The position numbers and the translations under genes were made by a program. The notes under the pieces are model-generated. The model was not told where the DNA came from. It searched no databases and saw only the letters and a list, made by a program, of their open reading frames with translations. Below are positions 15,226 to 23,960 of a stretch of 64,000 nucleotides of DNA, in pieces; within the stretch, counting starts at the first letter, position 1, and each line of letters begins with the position of its first letter. The stretch spans positions 1 to 64,000 of the forward strand of contig JAZQQJ010000027.1 of NCBI GenBank assembly GCA_045629005.1. Direction: 5' to 3'. The stretch is from RGIG3528 sp045629005. Lineage in GTDB: Bacteria > Bacillota > Clostridia > Lachnospirales > Lachnospiraceae.

Positions 15226-17505
15226 TTGGCTTACAATAATCAGGAACAAATATGGATAAAATATGTTAGAAAGAGATTAATAATCTTTTGCTTTACGTGC
15301 GCATCTATCATGAGTCTCGGCATTTTCCTTTTCGGAAGAAGACTGAATGGGATGCTCCCTGAAGGAGAGAAATTTCAGCTAAAGGAATATCTGATTGCAC
15401 TCGGGGTAACGTATGCTTTTATTGCTACGGTTATTGTTATATTTTACCTCATTGTCAAAGGCTCGGTAAAACGTGAAATAGAAGAGGGCGCAAGCAAGCT
15501 TTCTGAAGACATGCGAACAAGTGAAGGACAGAACTATGTTGTCGACTGCTTCAGATCAATCTTTTATTATGCGTGTCTTGTTGATGTAAATAACGATACA
15601 TATCAGTCGTTCCTGCCAAATGCAACTATTGATAAAATTATCGGAAGTAAAGGCTGCTATTCTCAAAGTGGCCTTGATTTTGTTTCTAAGACGGTTGCCG
15701 AAGAGAGCAGAAAAGCTGTCATGAGCTTCATGGATCTGAATAACCTTATTACCAGATTCAAGGATAATGACAACGTCTATATGGAATTCATAAGCGAATA
15801 TGTTGGATGGTGCAGAATAATGGCCATCGTTGCTGATAAAGAAGAGGACGGAAGTGTCTCGAAAATAATGCTCTGTCTTATGGGAATTGATGACCAGAAG
15901 AAGAGAGAACTTCAAATTCAAAACGCCATGAGAGAAGCACTTGAGACAGCAAGTGCAGCAAACTCTGCGAAGTCGGACTTCCTTTCAAAGATGAGTCACG
16001 ACCTTCGTACCCCTATGAACGGTATCATGGGCATGACTGCTCTTGCAAGCACGAAGCTCGATGATAAAGAGCGTGTTAAATACTGCCTTGACAGGATTAA
16101 CGAGGCAGGAAAACACCTTGTTTCAATTGTTGATGAAGTACTTGATATGTCACGTATTGAAGCAGGCCGTGTTGAACTTCGTCATGATATCTTCTCCTTG
16201 TCCGAACTGATGGACAATCTTATTACAATGATTCATCCTCAAAGCAATGCGAAGAACCAGAATTTAAAGGTGGATGTTCTTAAGGTTAATCATGAACGTG
16301 TTTTTGGTGATGCGACAAGACTCCAGGAAGTATTTTCAAATCTTTGCAGTAATGCAATTAAGTACACACCTGAACATGGTACAATAAGCATTACACTTTC
16401 CGAGATTGCAACAAAGAACGATGCAGCGGGCTTTGAGTTTATTGTTGAAGACAATGGTTACGGTATGAGTGAAGAATACCAGAAGCATCTGTTTGAGCCG
16501 TTTGTACGTGAGAACTCCGAGAAGGCAAAGGGAGTTCATGGTACAGGACTTGGTCTTCCGATTGCCAAAAGCATTATCAACATGATGGGCGGTGATTTAA
16601 CCGCAGAAAGTAAGGAAAATGTCGGTTCAAAGTTTAAAGCTGTATTTTTCCTGAAGTTTGAAGATGAAACTGACGCCGATATATCGTCATTTAAGGGTAA
16701 GCATATCCTCGTTGTTGACGACAACAGCGTAGCGTGCGATATGAACTGCGACCTGCTTTCCGAAATGGGAATGGAAGTTGAAGGAGCATACAGCGGTGTT
16801 GATGGTGAAGTAATTGCGATGAAGCGTGCTGAAGAGGGTCATCCTTTTGAACTTGCCATTATCGACTGGAAGATGCCTGAGTATGATGGACTTTCACTTG
16901 CAAAAACACTTAAGGAAAGACTTGGCGATAAATGCCCGGCTATGACACTTGCAGCCTACGATTACGGAGATATCGAGGTTGAAGGTAACCGCCTCGGCGT
17001 AGCAACATTCATTTCAAAGCCGTTCTTTAAGTCAAGAGTTATAGATGCCCTTCACATTATGCTTGGTGAAAAATCCGAGACAAAGAACGAGAATGAATGT
17101 GACAGCCTTACCGACAATGACTATAGCGGTAAGAGAGCATTACTTGTAGAAGATAATGAACTTAACATTGAGATAGCCAAGGAACTTCTTGAGATGACCA
17201 AAATTAGTGTTGAGCTGGCCATGGACGGTTCACAGGCAGTATCAATGTTTTCTGAGAAGCCTGAGGGCTATTATGACATCGTTTTCATGGATATTCAGAT
17301 GCCTGTCATGAATGGCCATGAAGCAACAAAGGCCATCCGAGCAACTCAGACGGCCTATGCTAAAAAGATTCCTATTATTGCGATGAGTGCGAATGCATTC
17401 CTGAACGATATTAACGAATCCAAGAAATCAGGAATGAACGAACACATTTCGAAACCCATTGATATTAAGCGACTCAATGAGGTTATGAAAAAGTGGTTAA
17501 GCTAA
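15226..17505 (+). CDS. Membrane hybrid histidine kinase with two receiver domains
   Basis: A 759-residue protein starting with TTG at 15226 behind AAAGGGG; an in-frame TTG lies upstream at 15157 without such a site. Two TM helices lie in residues ~20-95, then a divergent PAS-like region, HisKA with SHDLRTPMNG (phospho-acceptor His), HATPase with an N-box SNAIKYT and GLGLPIA, a first receiver (VVDDN, Asp in AIIDWKMP, SKPF) and a second receiver (VEDNELN, Asp in FMDIQMP, SKPID). No output domain or response regulator is adjacent. Its stop overlaps the end of psuG by 9 bp on the opposite strand. Confidence 0.9.
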   Translation: MAYNNQEQIWIKYVRKRLIIFCFTCASIMSLGIFLFGRRLNGMLPEGEKFQLKEYLIALGVTYAFIATVIVIFYLIVKGSVKREIEEGASKLSEDMRTSEGQNYVVDCFRSIFYYACLVDVNNDTYQSFLPNATIDKIIGSKGCYSQSGLDFVSKTVAEESRKAVMSFMDLNNLITRFKDNDNVYMEFISEYVGWCRIMAIVADKEEDGSVSKIMLCLMGIDDQKKRELQIQNAMREALETASAANSAKSDFLSKMSHDLRTPMNGIMGMTALASTKLDDKERVKYCLDRINEAGKHLVSIVDEVLDMSRIEAGRVELRHDIFSLSELMDNLITMIHPQSNAKNQNLKVDVLKVNHERVFGDATRLQEVFSNLCSNAIKYTPEHGTISITLSEIATKNDAAGFEFIVEDNGYGMSEEYQKHLFEPFVRENSEKAKGVHGTGLGLPIAKSIINMMGGDLTAESKENVGSKFKAVFFLKFEDETDADISSFKGKHILVVDDNSVACDMNCDLLSEMGMEVEGAYSGVDGEVIAMKRAEEGHPFELAIIDWKMPEYDGLSLAKTLKERLGDKCPAMTLAAYDYGDIEVEGNRLGVATFISKPFFKSRVIDALHIMLGEKSETKNENECDSLTDNDYSGKRALLVEDNELNIEIAKELLEMTKISVELAMDGSQAVSMFSEKPEGYYDIVFMDIQMPVMNGHEATKAIRATQTAYAKKIPIIAMSANAFLNDINESKKSGMNEHISKPIDIKRLNEVMKKWLS

Positions 17506-18420
17506 TTTGCAAAGCTCTGCTGCAGTAAGAGCAGCAAGGCGTGCATTTGAATAAACGAGCTGAATATTTGAGGCAAGTGAATCGCCTCCGGTAATATCCT
17601 TTATTGTTGCAAGAAGGAACGGGGTGGTTTCCTTGCCTTTTATGTTTCTTCTGTTGCATTCATCAATAGCTTCGTCAATTGCTTTGTTAATGACAGCAGG
17701 ATCCATTGAATACTGCTCGGGAATGGGATTGGTTACAAGCATACCGCCTGTAAGACCAAGCTCTTCCTTAACGTGGAAGGCTTTTGCAAGTTCTTCCGGA
17801 GTATCAAGGCGATAATCAACTTTGAAGCCGCTCTTTCTTGTGTAGAAAGCCGGAAGCTCTTCAGTACCGTAGCCAAGAACCGTAACGCCCTTTGTCTCAA
17901 GATATTCGAGAGTGAGGCCAAGGTCGAGAATGGATTTTGCACCTGCACAAATAACCATGACCTGAGTGTTTGCAAGCTCTTCAAGGTCTGCAGAGATATC
18001 CATTGTTGTTTCCGCACCTCTGTGAACACCACCTATACCGCCTGTTGCAAAGATTCTGACTCCGGCGAGGTTTGCAATCATCATTGTTGTTGTAACCGTT
18101 GTTGCACCGTTTGAGCCTTTTGCAATAAGAACAGGCAAATCTCTTCTGGAGGCTTTCGGAATTTTGCTTCCGCCCTTTCCGAGTATTTCGATTTCTTCCT
18201 TGGAAAGACCACATTTAAGCTTACCGCCGATGATGGCACAGGTTGCGGGAATTGCACCGTTTTCGCGAATTATGCGCTCTACGTTAAGAGCTGTTTCAAC
18301 GTTCTGAGGATAGGGCATACCGTGGGAAATGATTGTTGATTCAAGAGCAACAACCGGGCGGTTTTCCTGTAATGCAAGTTTAACTTCTTCTGATACTTCG
18401 AGATATTTTGATACGTTCAT
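17497..18420 (-). CDS. psuG: Pseudouridine-5'-phosphate glycosidase
   Basis: A 307-residue protein of the IndA/PsuG family, matching the usual length. It carries family blocks ALESTIISHGMPYPQN, PATCAIIGGKLKCGL, GATTVTTTMM, FATGGIGGVHRG and VICAGAKSILDLGLTLE. The enzyme cleaves the C-C bond of pseudouridine 5'-phosphate to ribose 5-phosphate and uracil. The start at 18420 follows AAAGGA; an upstream in-frame ATG at 18468 lies inside psuK. psuK ends 11 bp upstream on the same strand, so the two form an RNA-nucleoside salvage operon. No pseudouridine transporter gene is adjacent. Confidence 0.95.
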   Translation of the reverse strand: MNVSKYLEVSEEVKLALQENRPVVALESTIISHGMPYPQNVETALNVERIIRENGAIPATCAIIGGKLKCGLSKEEIEILGKGGSKIPKASRRDLPVLIAKGSNGATTVTTTMMIANLAGVRIFATGGIGGVHRGAETTMDISADLEELANTQVMVICAGAKSILDLGLTLEYLETKGVTVLGYGTEELPAFYTRKSGFKVDYRLDTPEELAKAFHVKEELGLTGGMLVTNPIPEQYSMDPAVINKAIDEAIDECNRRNIKGKETTPFLLATIKDITGGDSLASNIQLVYSNARLAALTAAELCKLA

Positions 18421-18431
18421 GATATTCCTTT

Positions 18432-19511
18432 CTATAAGCCTGCGCGGACGAGAATTTCGTCTTCGCACATATTTTCATTGATTGTTTCCTCTGACTCACA
18501 GCAGACCGAAGCTGCGGAAAGACCTGATTTTGCGCTGTCGTAAAGGCTGAGCGAGCGGTCGAAGGAGAGCATTAAAGCTGCCGCAAATGAATCGCCTGCT
18601 CCGGACGTGTTGACAATGTCGCCTTTTATAATCGGCAGCTTGTATGAATTATTTTCGTCCATACAGAAAACACCTTCATTGCCGAGTGTTATGAAAACCT
18701 GCTTAAGGCCTGTTGATATCATTTTTTCTGCTGCCTTACGAAGCGAGGCATCGTCGGTAATTTTAACTCCTGTTATTGTTTCCGCCTCGGCCTTGTTTGG
18801 ACAGATGGAATGAAGTCTTCCGAGGAAAGGAACTATCTTTTTTGCTTTTGTGCAGGAAACCGGATCGCAGAGAATCGGCACCGTACATTTTGATGTGATG
18901 TAGTCAAGCAGTTCAACCGAAAGATTTGTATCAAGAAACAGTCCCTTGGATGAATTAATCATCTCCATTTTGGAACTTAAGAAATCAATATCCATCAGGT
19001 TGAAAAGAGCCATATCGGAAATAGCCAGTTCAAGCTCACCTTCTATATTGTTAATGTAAATGTAAGCAGAAGTGGAGTGACCGTGTGCAAAAAGAGAAGA
19101 TGAAATATCAATGTTCAGCTTTTGCAAAGAGTCAATAAGCTTTTCTGCATAAATATCGTCTCCAAACGCGGTGATGAATTTAACCGGCAGCCCCATAAGT
19201 GCCATATTATGTGCAACGTTGCGCCCTACACCTCCGAAGGTTGTGAATACACAACCCGGATTTGAGTCTGCGGAGTTTAACTGTGCAAACGGACGTCCTC
19301 CGACATCAAGATTGGCTCCGCCGAGAACAACATAGTACCCCGGACGACTTAATATGTACCCTTTTCCCGCAAGATACCCCTTTTTCATAAGGTTTGAAAT
19401 GTGGACACCTACGGAAGAACGTGTAATCCCCGCACGTTCTGCAATTTCTTCCTGTGTTATGAGCGGATCGTGGCATATCCATTCATAAATCTGTGATTCC
19501 CTTTTGGTCAT
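18432..19511 (-). CDS. psuK: Pseudouridine kinase with N-terminal HTH
   Basis: A 359-residue protein. Residues ~1-55 form a winged helix (TQEEIAERAGITRSSVGVHI), and the remainder is a PfkB/ribokinase-family kinase with GGANLDVGG, the GGVGRN motif and the catalytic loop NTSGAGDSFAAAL containing the base Asp. PfkB kinases with this HTH next to psuG are the pseudouridine kinases that make the PsuG substrate; the HTH suggests self-regulation. AGAGGG precedes the ATG. A promoter lies at 19578-19606. Confidence 0.9.
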   Translation of the reverse strand: MTKRESQIYEWICHDPLITQEEIAERAGITRSSVGVHISNLMKKGYLAGKGYILSRPGYYVVLGGANLDVGGRPFAQLNSADSNPGCVFTTFGGVGRNVAHNMALMGLPVKFITAFGDDIYAEKLIDSLQKLNIDISSSLFAHGHSTSAYIYINNIEGELELAISDMALFNLMDIDFLSSKMEMINSSKGLFLDTNLSVELLDYITSKCTVPILCDPVSCTKAKKIVPFLGRLHSICPNKAEAETITGVKITDDASLRKAAEKMISTGLKQVFITLGNEGVFCMDENNSYKLPIIKGDIVNTSGAGDSFAAALMLSFDRSLSLYDSAKSGLSAASVCCESEETINENMCEDEILVRAGL

Positions 19512-19577
19512 AATACCCTCTCAATACATAAAATCATGATGATAAACATACGTTTAACTTCAAATAAATACTTGCTT

Positions 19578-19606
19578 ATTATAACTATAAAGAAGGTTTT
19601 TTTCAA
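19578..19606 (-). promoter_or_regulatory. Promoter of psuKG
   Basis: Read on the minus strand: TTGAAA (19606-19601), a 17-bp spacer, TATAAT (19583-19578). It is back to back with the plus-strand promoter at 19612-19640. Confidence 0.75.
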
Positions 19607-19611
19607 TACCA

Positions 19612-19640
19612 TTGTTTTTTGAGTGAAAGTTTACTATAAT
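19612..19640 (+). promoter_or_regulatory. Promoter overlapping the start of the ABC exporter operon
   Basis: TTGTTT at 19612-19617, a 17-bp spacer and a perfect TATAAT at 19635-19640. Transcription would begin near 19647, right at the ATG at 19648, which would make the mRNA leaderless. Confidence 0.55.
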
Positions 19641-21354
19641 GGCACCCATGAAAAGTCTTTTGAAATTTTTAAAACCATATAGAGTACAGGCTGTGCTTGC
19701 TCCCTGCTTTAAGCTTTTGGAGGCAAGCTTTGAGCTTTTTGTGCCTCTTGTAATGACACTGATTATTGATGACGGAATAGGAACAGGTAATAAGGGCCTT
19801 GTCGTTAAATACGGACTTCTTCTTGTTGCACTCGGTGTTGTAGGCCTTCTTTCTTCAGTGACCGCCCAGTTCTTTTCCGCACGTTCGGCTGTAGGTTTCG
19901 GTGCTTCTCTTAAAGAAGCATTGTTTTCACATATTATGAATTTTGGCTTCAGCCAGAATGATTCCTATAGTCCTTCAACACTCATTACAAGGCTTACGGG
20001 CGATGTCAATCAGGTGCAGACAGGCGTCAATATGACACTGCGTCTTTTCCTGCGCTCACCTTTTATTGTTTTTGGTGCCGCGATTATGGCTGCAACCATA
20101 GATTTGAAAGGTGCCCTTATTTTCTGTGTTGCAATCCCTATTCTTTCGGTTATTGTATTCGGCATTATGCTCGGAACGGTGCCTCTTTTCAAAAAGGTTC
20201 AGTCCGCCCTTGATAAAATGATTGTAACAGGACGTGAAAATCTTTCAGGCGTAAGGGTTATCAGGGCTTTCAATCTTCAGGAAAAGGAAACAAAGCGTTT
20301 CAAGGAAGAGAACGATACATATACTGCCTTAATAAGTCGTGCGGCCGGTGTTTCTGCGCTCCTCAATCCTCTTACATATGTTATTGTCAATCTTGCACTT
20401 TGCGCTATTCTTTCACGAGGCAGCAAAGAGTTTGTTTACGGCAGGATGACAAAGGGTGAGCTTATCGCTGTTGTCAATTACATGTCTCAGATTCTTGTCG
20501 AGCTTATTAAGCTTGCGGATCTTATTATTCTTCTTAACAAGACATTTGCTTCTGCAGACAGAATAAAGGACATTTTTGATATTAAGCCTGAAGATCAGTC
20601 CGGAGAACTTGTTGATTTTTCAAAGGACGAGATTATATCCTTTAAGGATGTTTCTTTCAAATATGACGGGGCCGGAGATGAATCGCTCTCAAACATTTCT
20701 TTTAATGTTAATAAGGGAGAGACAATAGGTATTATCGGCGGAACGGGCAGTGGTAAGTCAACACTTATTAATCTTATTGCTGGCTTTTACAATCCTTCTG
20801 AAGGAACGGTTGAAGTCGGTGGCAAGGATGTGCGTCTCCTTGATAAAACTATGCTTAAAAAGAAGATTAGCATTGTTTTCCAGGAATATTATGCAATTAA
20901 AGGAACAATCCGCGATAATATTGTTTTCGGTGCCGAGGATGCTACGGACGAGGATATAGAAAACGCTATGGACATTTCGCAAAGCCGCGAATTCATTGCA
21001 GATAAGCCTGAAGGACTTATGACACAGGTGTCCGAGAGAGGAACGAGCCTTTCCGGCGGACAGAAACAGCGTCTTATGATAGCGAGAGCTGTTGTCAGAA
21101 AGCCCGAAATCCTTATTCTGGATGATTCTTCATCCGCTCTTGACTATGCAACTGACAAAAAGCTTCGTGAGGCTGTAGGAAAGCTTCCTATGACTGTAAT
21201 TATAGTTTCACAGAGAACATCCTCTGTAATACACGCCGACAAAATTCTTGTGCTTGATGACGGTGAACTTAAAGGCATCGGTAAACACGAAGAACTTCTC
21301 GAAAACTGTCCTGTTTATAAGGAAATATACGAAAGCCAGATTAACAACAGATGA
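19639..21354 (+). CDS. ABC exporter half-transporter with degenerate catalytic site
   Basis: A 571-residue fused TMD-NBD protein. Six TM helices lie in residues ~1-310. The NBD has Walker A GGTGSGKST, signature LSGGQKQR and Walker B LILDDSSSALD, where the catalytic Glu is replaced by Asp. That replacement is typical of the degenerate-site subunit (TM287 type) of heterodimeric exporters. The next gene, overlapping by 4 bp, has a canonical DE. The start is uncertain: neither ATG at 19639 nor ATG at 19648 has a ribosome binding site, and the -10 box overlaps the first. Substrates of such pairs include drugs and lipids. Confidence 0.9.
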   Translation: MAPMKSLLKFLKPYRVQAVLAPCFKLLEASFELFVPLVMTLIIDDGIGTGNKGLVVKYGLLLVALGVVGLLSSVTAQFFSARSAVGFGASLKEALFSHIMNFGFSQNDSYSPSTLITRLTGDVNQVQTGVNMTLRLFLRSPFIVFGAAIMAATIDLKGALIFCVAIPILSVIVFGIMLGTVPLFKKVQSALDKMIVTGRENLSGVRVIRAFNLQEKETKRFKEENDTYTALISRAAGVSALLNPLTYVIVNLALCAILSRGSKEFVYGRMTKGELIAVVNYMSQILVELIKLADLIILLNKTFASADRIKDIFDIKPEDQSGELVDFSKDEIISFKDVSFKYDGAGDESLSNISFNVNKGETIGIIGGTGSGKSTLINLIAGFYNPSEGTVEVGGKDVRLLDKTMLKKKISIVFQEYYAIKGTIRDNIVFGAEDATDEDIENAMDISQSREFIADKPEGLMTQVSERGTSLSGGQKQRLMIARAVVRKPEILILDDSSSALDYATDKKLREAVGKLPMTVIIVSQRTSSVIHADKILVLDDGELKGIGKHEELLENCPVYKEIYESQINNR

Positions 21355-23102
21355 AAACTAAGAATGGTACAAAAGGAATACTGAAAAGACTTCTCGTGTA
21401 TTTGAGAGGCAGCATTTTTAAGCTTTTTATTTCGCTTATCCTTGCTGCCGGATTTGTTGCGCTTTCTCTTTATATACCCGTACTTACAGGTAAAATAATA
21501 GACTGCCTTATTGAGCCCTCGGACGTTTCGGTACTTACGGAAGTTAAGGGAATTCTTTTAAAGATTATTGCCTGCCTTGCGGGGGCTGCTCTTTGCCAGT
21601 GGTTTATGACACTCCTGAACAACAGTGTTTCTTATCAGGTTGTTTCTGACATTAGGGACAATGTTTTTGCAAAGTTTTCACGTCTTCCCGTTGCTTATTT
21701 TGATTCTCATCCCCACGGGGACATTCTCAGCCGCCTTACAAATGACGTTGAACAGCTTTCGGACGGCCTTATTGCAGGCTTTTCCAAGCTTTTCACGGGT
21801 GTACTCACGATTTGCATAACTCTTGTTTTCATGTTAAGGCTGAATCCGTTAATAACTGTTGTAGTTGTTGTGGTAACGCCTGTTTCCCTGTTTGTATCTT
21901 CCTTTATCGCTACCCATACTCATGATATGTTTAAGGAGCAGTCGGGAATTAAAGGTGAGCAGACCGCATTGATAAATGAAATGATGTATTCCAGACGTGC
22001 GGTTTCAGCATATAACATGACAGAAGCTGTTAACGGAAGATTTGCTGAGGTTAACGGACGCCTTGCCAAATGCAGCTTAAAGGCAACGTTTTATTCGTCA
22101 CTTGTCAATCCCTGCACAAGATTCGTAAACAGTCTTGTTTATGCGGGAGTTGGCATCTTCGGAGCAATTTCCGCAATAAACGGTGGAATTTCCGTCGGTG
22201 AACTTTCTGCATTTCTTGCCTATGCATCGCAGTATACAAAGCCTTTTAACGAGATTTCAATGGTTATTACCGAATTGCAGAATGCACTTGCGTGCGCAGG
22301 ACGTGTTTTTGCTTTTATGGATGAAGAAGAGCTTGTAGATGCTTCGGAAACTGCAGCTAATGATAAGAAGCAGGAGAATACCCCTGTTGTAAGCTTTAAG
22401 AACGTTAAATTCTCATATACACCCGAAAAGCCTCTTATTACCGATTTCTCTTTGGATGTTTTTGATGGTCAGAGAATTGCTGTTGTTGGTCCTACCGGTT
22501 GCGGAAAGACTACAATGATTAACCTTCTTATGCACTTCTATGAGGTTAACGGTGGAGAAATACTTCTGAACGGCAGAAACATTAAGGATATACCTAGAAA
22601 AGAACTCAGAAGCAACGTTGGTATGGTGCTTCAGGATACATGGCTCAGAAACGGTACGATTCGTGACAACATCCGTCTGAACTGCCCGGACTGTACGGAG
22701 GAGGAGATTGTTGAGGCTGCAAAGGCTGCCTTTGCACATTCCTTTATTAAGAGACTTCCGAAGGGCTATGACACCGTTATTTCCGAAAACGGGGACGGGC
22801 TTTCAATGGGACAGAAACAGCTTATATGTATTGCCCGTGTTATGCTGAAAACACCGCCTGTGCTTATCCTTGATGAAGCAACATCGTCAATTGATACGCG
22901 AACCGAAATAAAGATTCAAAAGGCTTTCGACCGTATGATGCAGGGAAGGACAAGTTTTGTTGTTGCTCACAGACTTTCTACTATTCTCGAGGCTGACAGA
23001 ATTATCGTTATGAAAGACGGTGATATAAAAGAAATCGGCACCCACAAGGAACTTATGGCTGCCGGAGGTTTCTACAAAGAACTGTATGATAGTCAGTTCT
23101 GA
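21351..23102 (+). CDS. ABC exporter half-transporter, canonical subunit
   Basis: A 583-residue TMD-NBD protein with six TM helices in residues ~1-320. The NBD has Walker A GPTGCGKTT, signature LSMGQKQL, Walker B VLILDEATSSID with the catalytic Glu, and H-loop VVAHRLST. It overlaps the preceding subunit by ATGA, so the two are translationally coupled and should form a heterodimer (TM287/288-like). Its LSMGQ signature differs from the partner's canonical LSGGQ, as expected when only one of two composite sites hydrolyses ATP efficiently. Its stop lies 3 bp from the end of the convergent PilZ gene. Confidence 0.92.
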   Translation: MKTKNGTKGILKRLLVYLRGSIFKLFISLILAAGFVALSLYIPVLTGKIIDCLIEPSDVSVLTEVKGILLKIIACLAGAALCQWFMTLLNNSVSYQVVSDIRDNVFAKFSRLPVAYFDSHPHGDILSRLTNDVEQLSDGLIAGFSKLFTGVLTICITLVFMLRLNPLITVVVVVVTPVSLFVSSFIATHTHDMFKEQSGIKGEQTALINEMMYSRRAVSAYNMTEAVNGRFAEVNGRLAKCSLKATFYSSLVNPCTRFVNSLVYAGVGIFGAISAINGGISVGELSAFLAYASQYTKPFNEISMVITELQNALACAGRVFAFMDEEELVDASETAANDKKQENTPVVSFKNVKFSYTPEKPLITDFSLDVFDGQRIAVVGPTGCGKTTMINLLMHFYEVNGGEILLNGRNIKDIPRKELRSNVGMVLQDTWLRNGTIRDNIRLNCPDCTEEEIVEAAKAAFAHSFIKRLPKGYDTVISENGDGLSMGQKQLICIARVMLKTPPVLILDEATSSIDTRTEIKIQKAFDRMMQGRTSFVVAHRLSTILEADRIIVMKDGDIKEIGTHKELMAAGGFYKELYDSQF

Positions 23103-23105
23103 TAT

Positions 23106-23744
23106 TTACTGTTTGTTGTTCTTTTCGTATTGCTTCATGCGCTGCACCCTCATAAGGTACTGGTTAAGGTGAGGACTCTTTTCGAGGAACTGACAGCCGT
23201 AAAGAGTGCGACCGTCATCTTCCATGGGAATGGTACGTACAATCTTTGCACTGAGGTGTATTACCGTTCTGTCGGGTTGCGGGATGTTGATTCTGACTGT
23301 ACGCTCGGTAGTAAAGTGCTCCTTTGAAATGAAAGCAAAGCCCGTTTCACTTATGTCTTTAATGAGTGCGGTAATGTTTTTCGGCCCTTCATCCGTGAAG
23401 TATGTAACCTGCATATCTTCACCGATGTAAACGCGATAGTTGTTTCGACGGTTTATAGGCTCGGCGTCGCCGTAGAGAGTGGCAGCGTGGTAGTAATGGT
23501 TCTGATAGATGATTGTCTTTATATCGATATCCTGCCACACAAAATAGACATCCGAAAGTGTGTAGGTGAGATTTACGGAGCATTCCTTCGGGAAACCAAT
23601 CAGTTTCCTGTTTACAAAAATCGGTTCGAGCAGGAGAAGATTCTTGTAGAGCATTGCAACAGTAGCATTAAAGTTTCCTTTAATGCTGTCCATCGTTATA
23701 TCGAGTTGAACAACCTGTCCGGGTTCGAAGTCGTTAATGTTCAT
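23106..23744 (-). CDS. PilZ-domain c-di-GMP receptor (YcgR-like)
   Basis: A 212-residue protein. Residues ~1-90 form a flagellar-brake-like N-domain (YcgR_2/YcgR type) and ~95-205 a PilZ domain. The c-di-GMP-binding residues are present: the RxxxR motif in NRRNNYRVYI and the D-x-S-x-x-G motif in IKDISETGFAF. Such proteins act as effectors that slow flagella or control polysaccharide and pili. AGGGG precedes the ATG and a promoter lies at 23803-23831. No flagellar genes are in the window; a link to the Tad-like locus far downstream cannot be inferred. Confidence 0.88.
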   Translation of the reverse strand: MNINDFEPGQVVQLDITMDSIKGNFNATVAMLYKNLLLLEPIFVNRKLIGFPKECSVNLTYTLSDVYFVWQDIDIKTIIYQNHYYHAATLYGDAEPINRRNNYRVYIGEDMQVTYFTDEGPKNITALIKDISETGFAFISKEHFTTERTVRINIPQPDRTVIHLSAKIVRTIPMEDDGRTLYGCQFLEKSPHLNQYLMRVQRMKQYEKNNKQ

Positions 23745-23802
23745 AATACCCCTGTTTATGCTGACAAACCATTTTATGAATAGTGCTTTTCCCTACACAT
23801 AT

Positions 23803-23831
23803 ATAGTAGACCATTAATTGCCTGTTTACAA
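23803..23831 (-). promoter_or_regulatory. Promoter of the PilZ gene
   Basis: On the minus strand: TTGTAA (23831-23826), a 17-bp spacer, TACTAT (23808-23803). Confidence 0.6.
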
Positions 23832-23866
23832 CAACTATCTGCTTTTTTTATCGTACAATGCATGGC

Positions 23867-23895
23867 TTGACTTTATACCGTCTATACTATATTAT
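23867..23895 (+). promoter_or_regulatory. Promoter of the argF operon
   Basis: TTGACT at 23867-23872, a 17-bp spacer and TATTAT at 23890-23895, with a leader of about 60 nt to argF. The remainder of 23745-23960 shows no gene. Confidence 0.7.
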
Positions 23896-23960
23896 CAACT
23901 AATTCACAGACGTTTTTATAAAATAATAATATACGTTATCCAACGCGTAAGGAGAATGAT

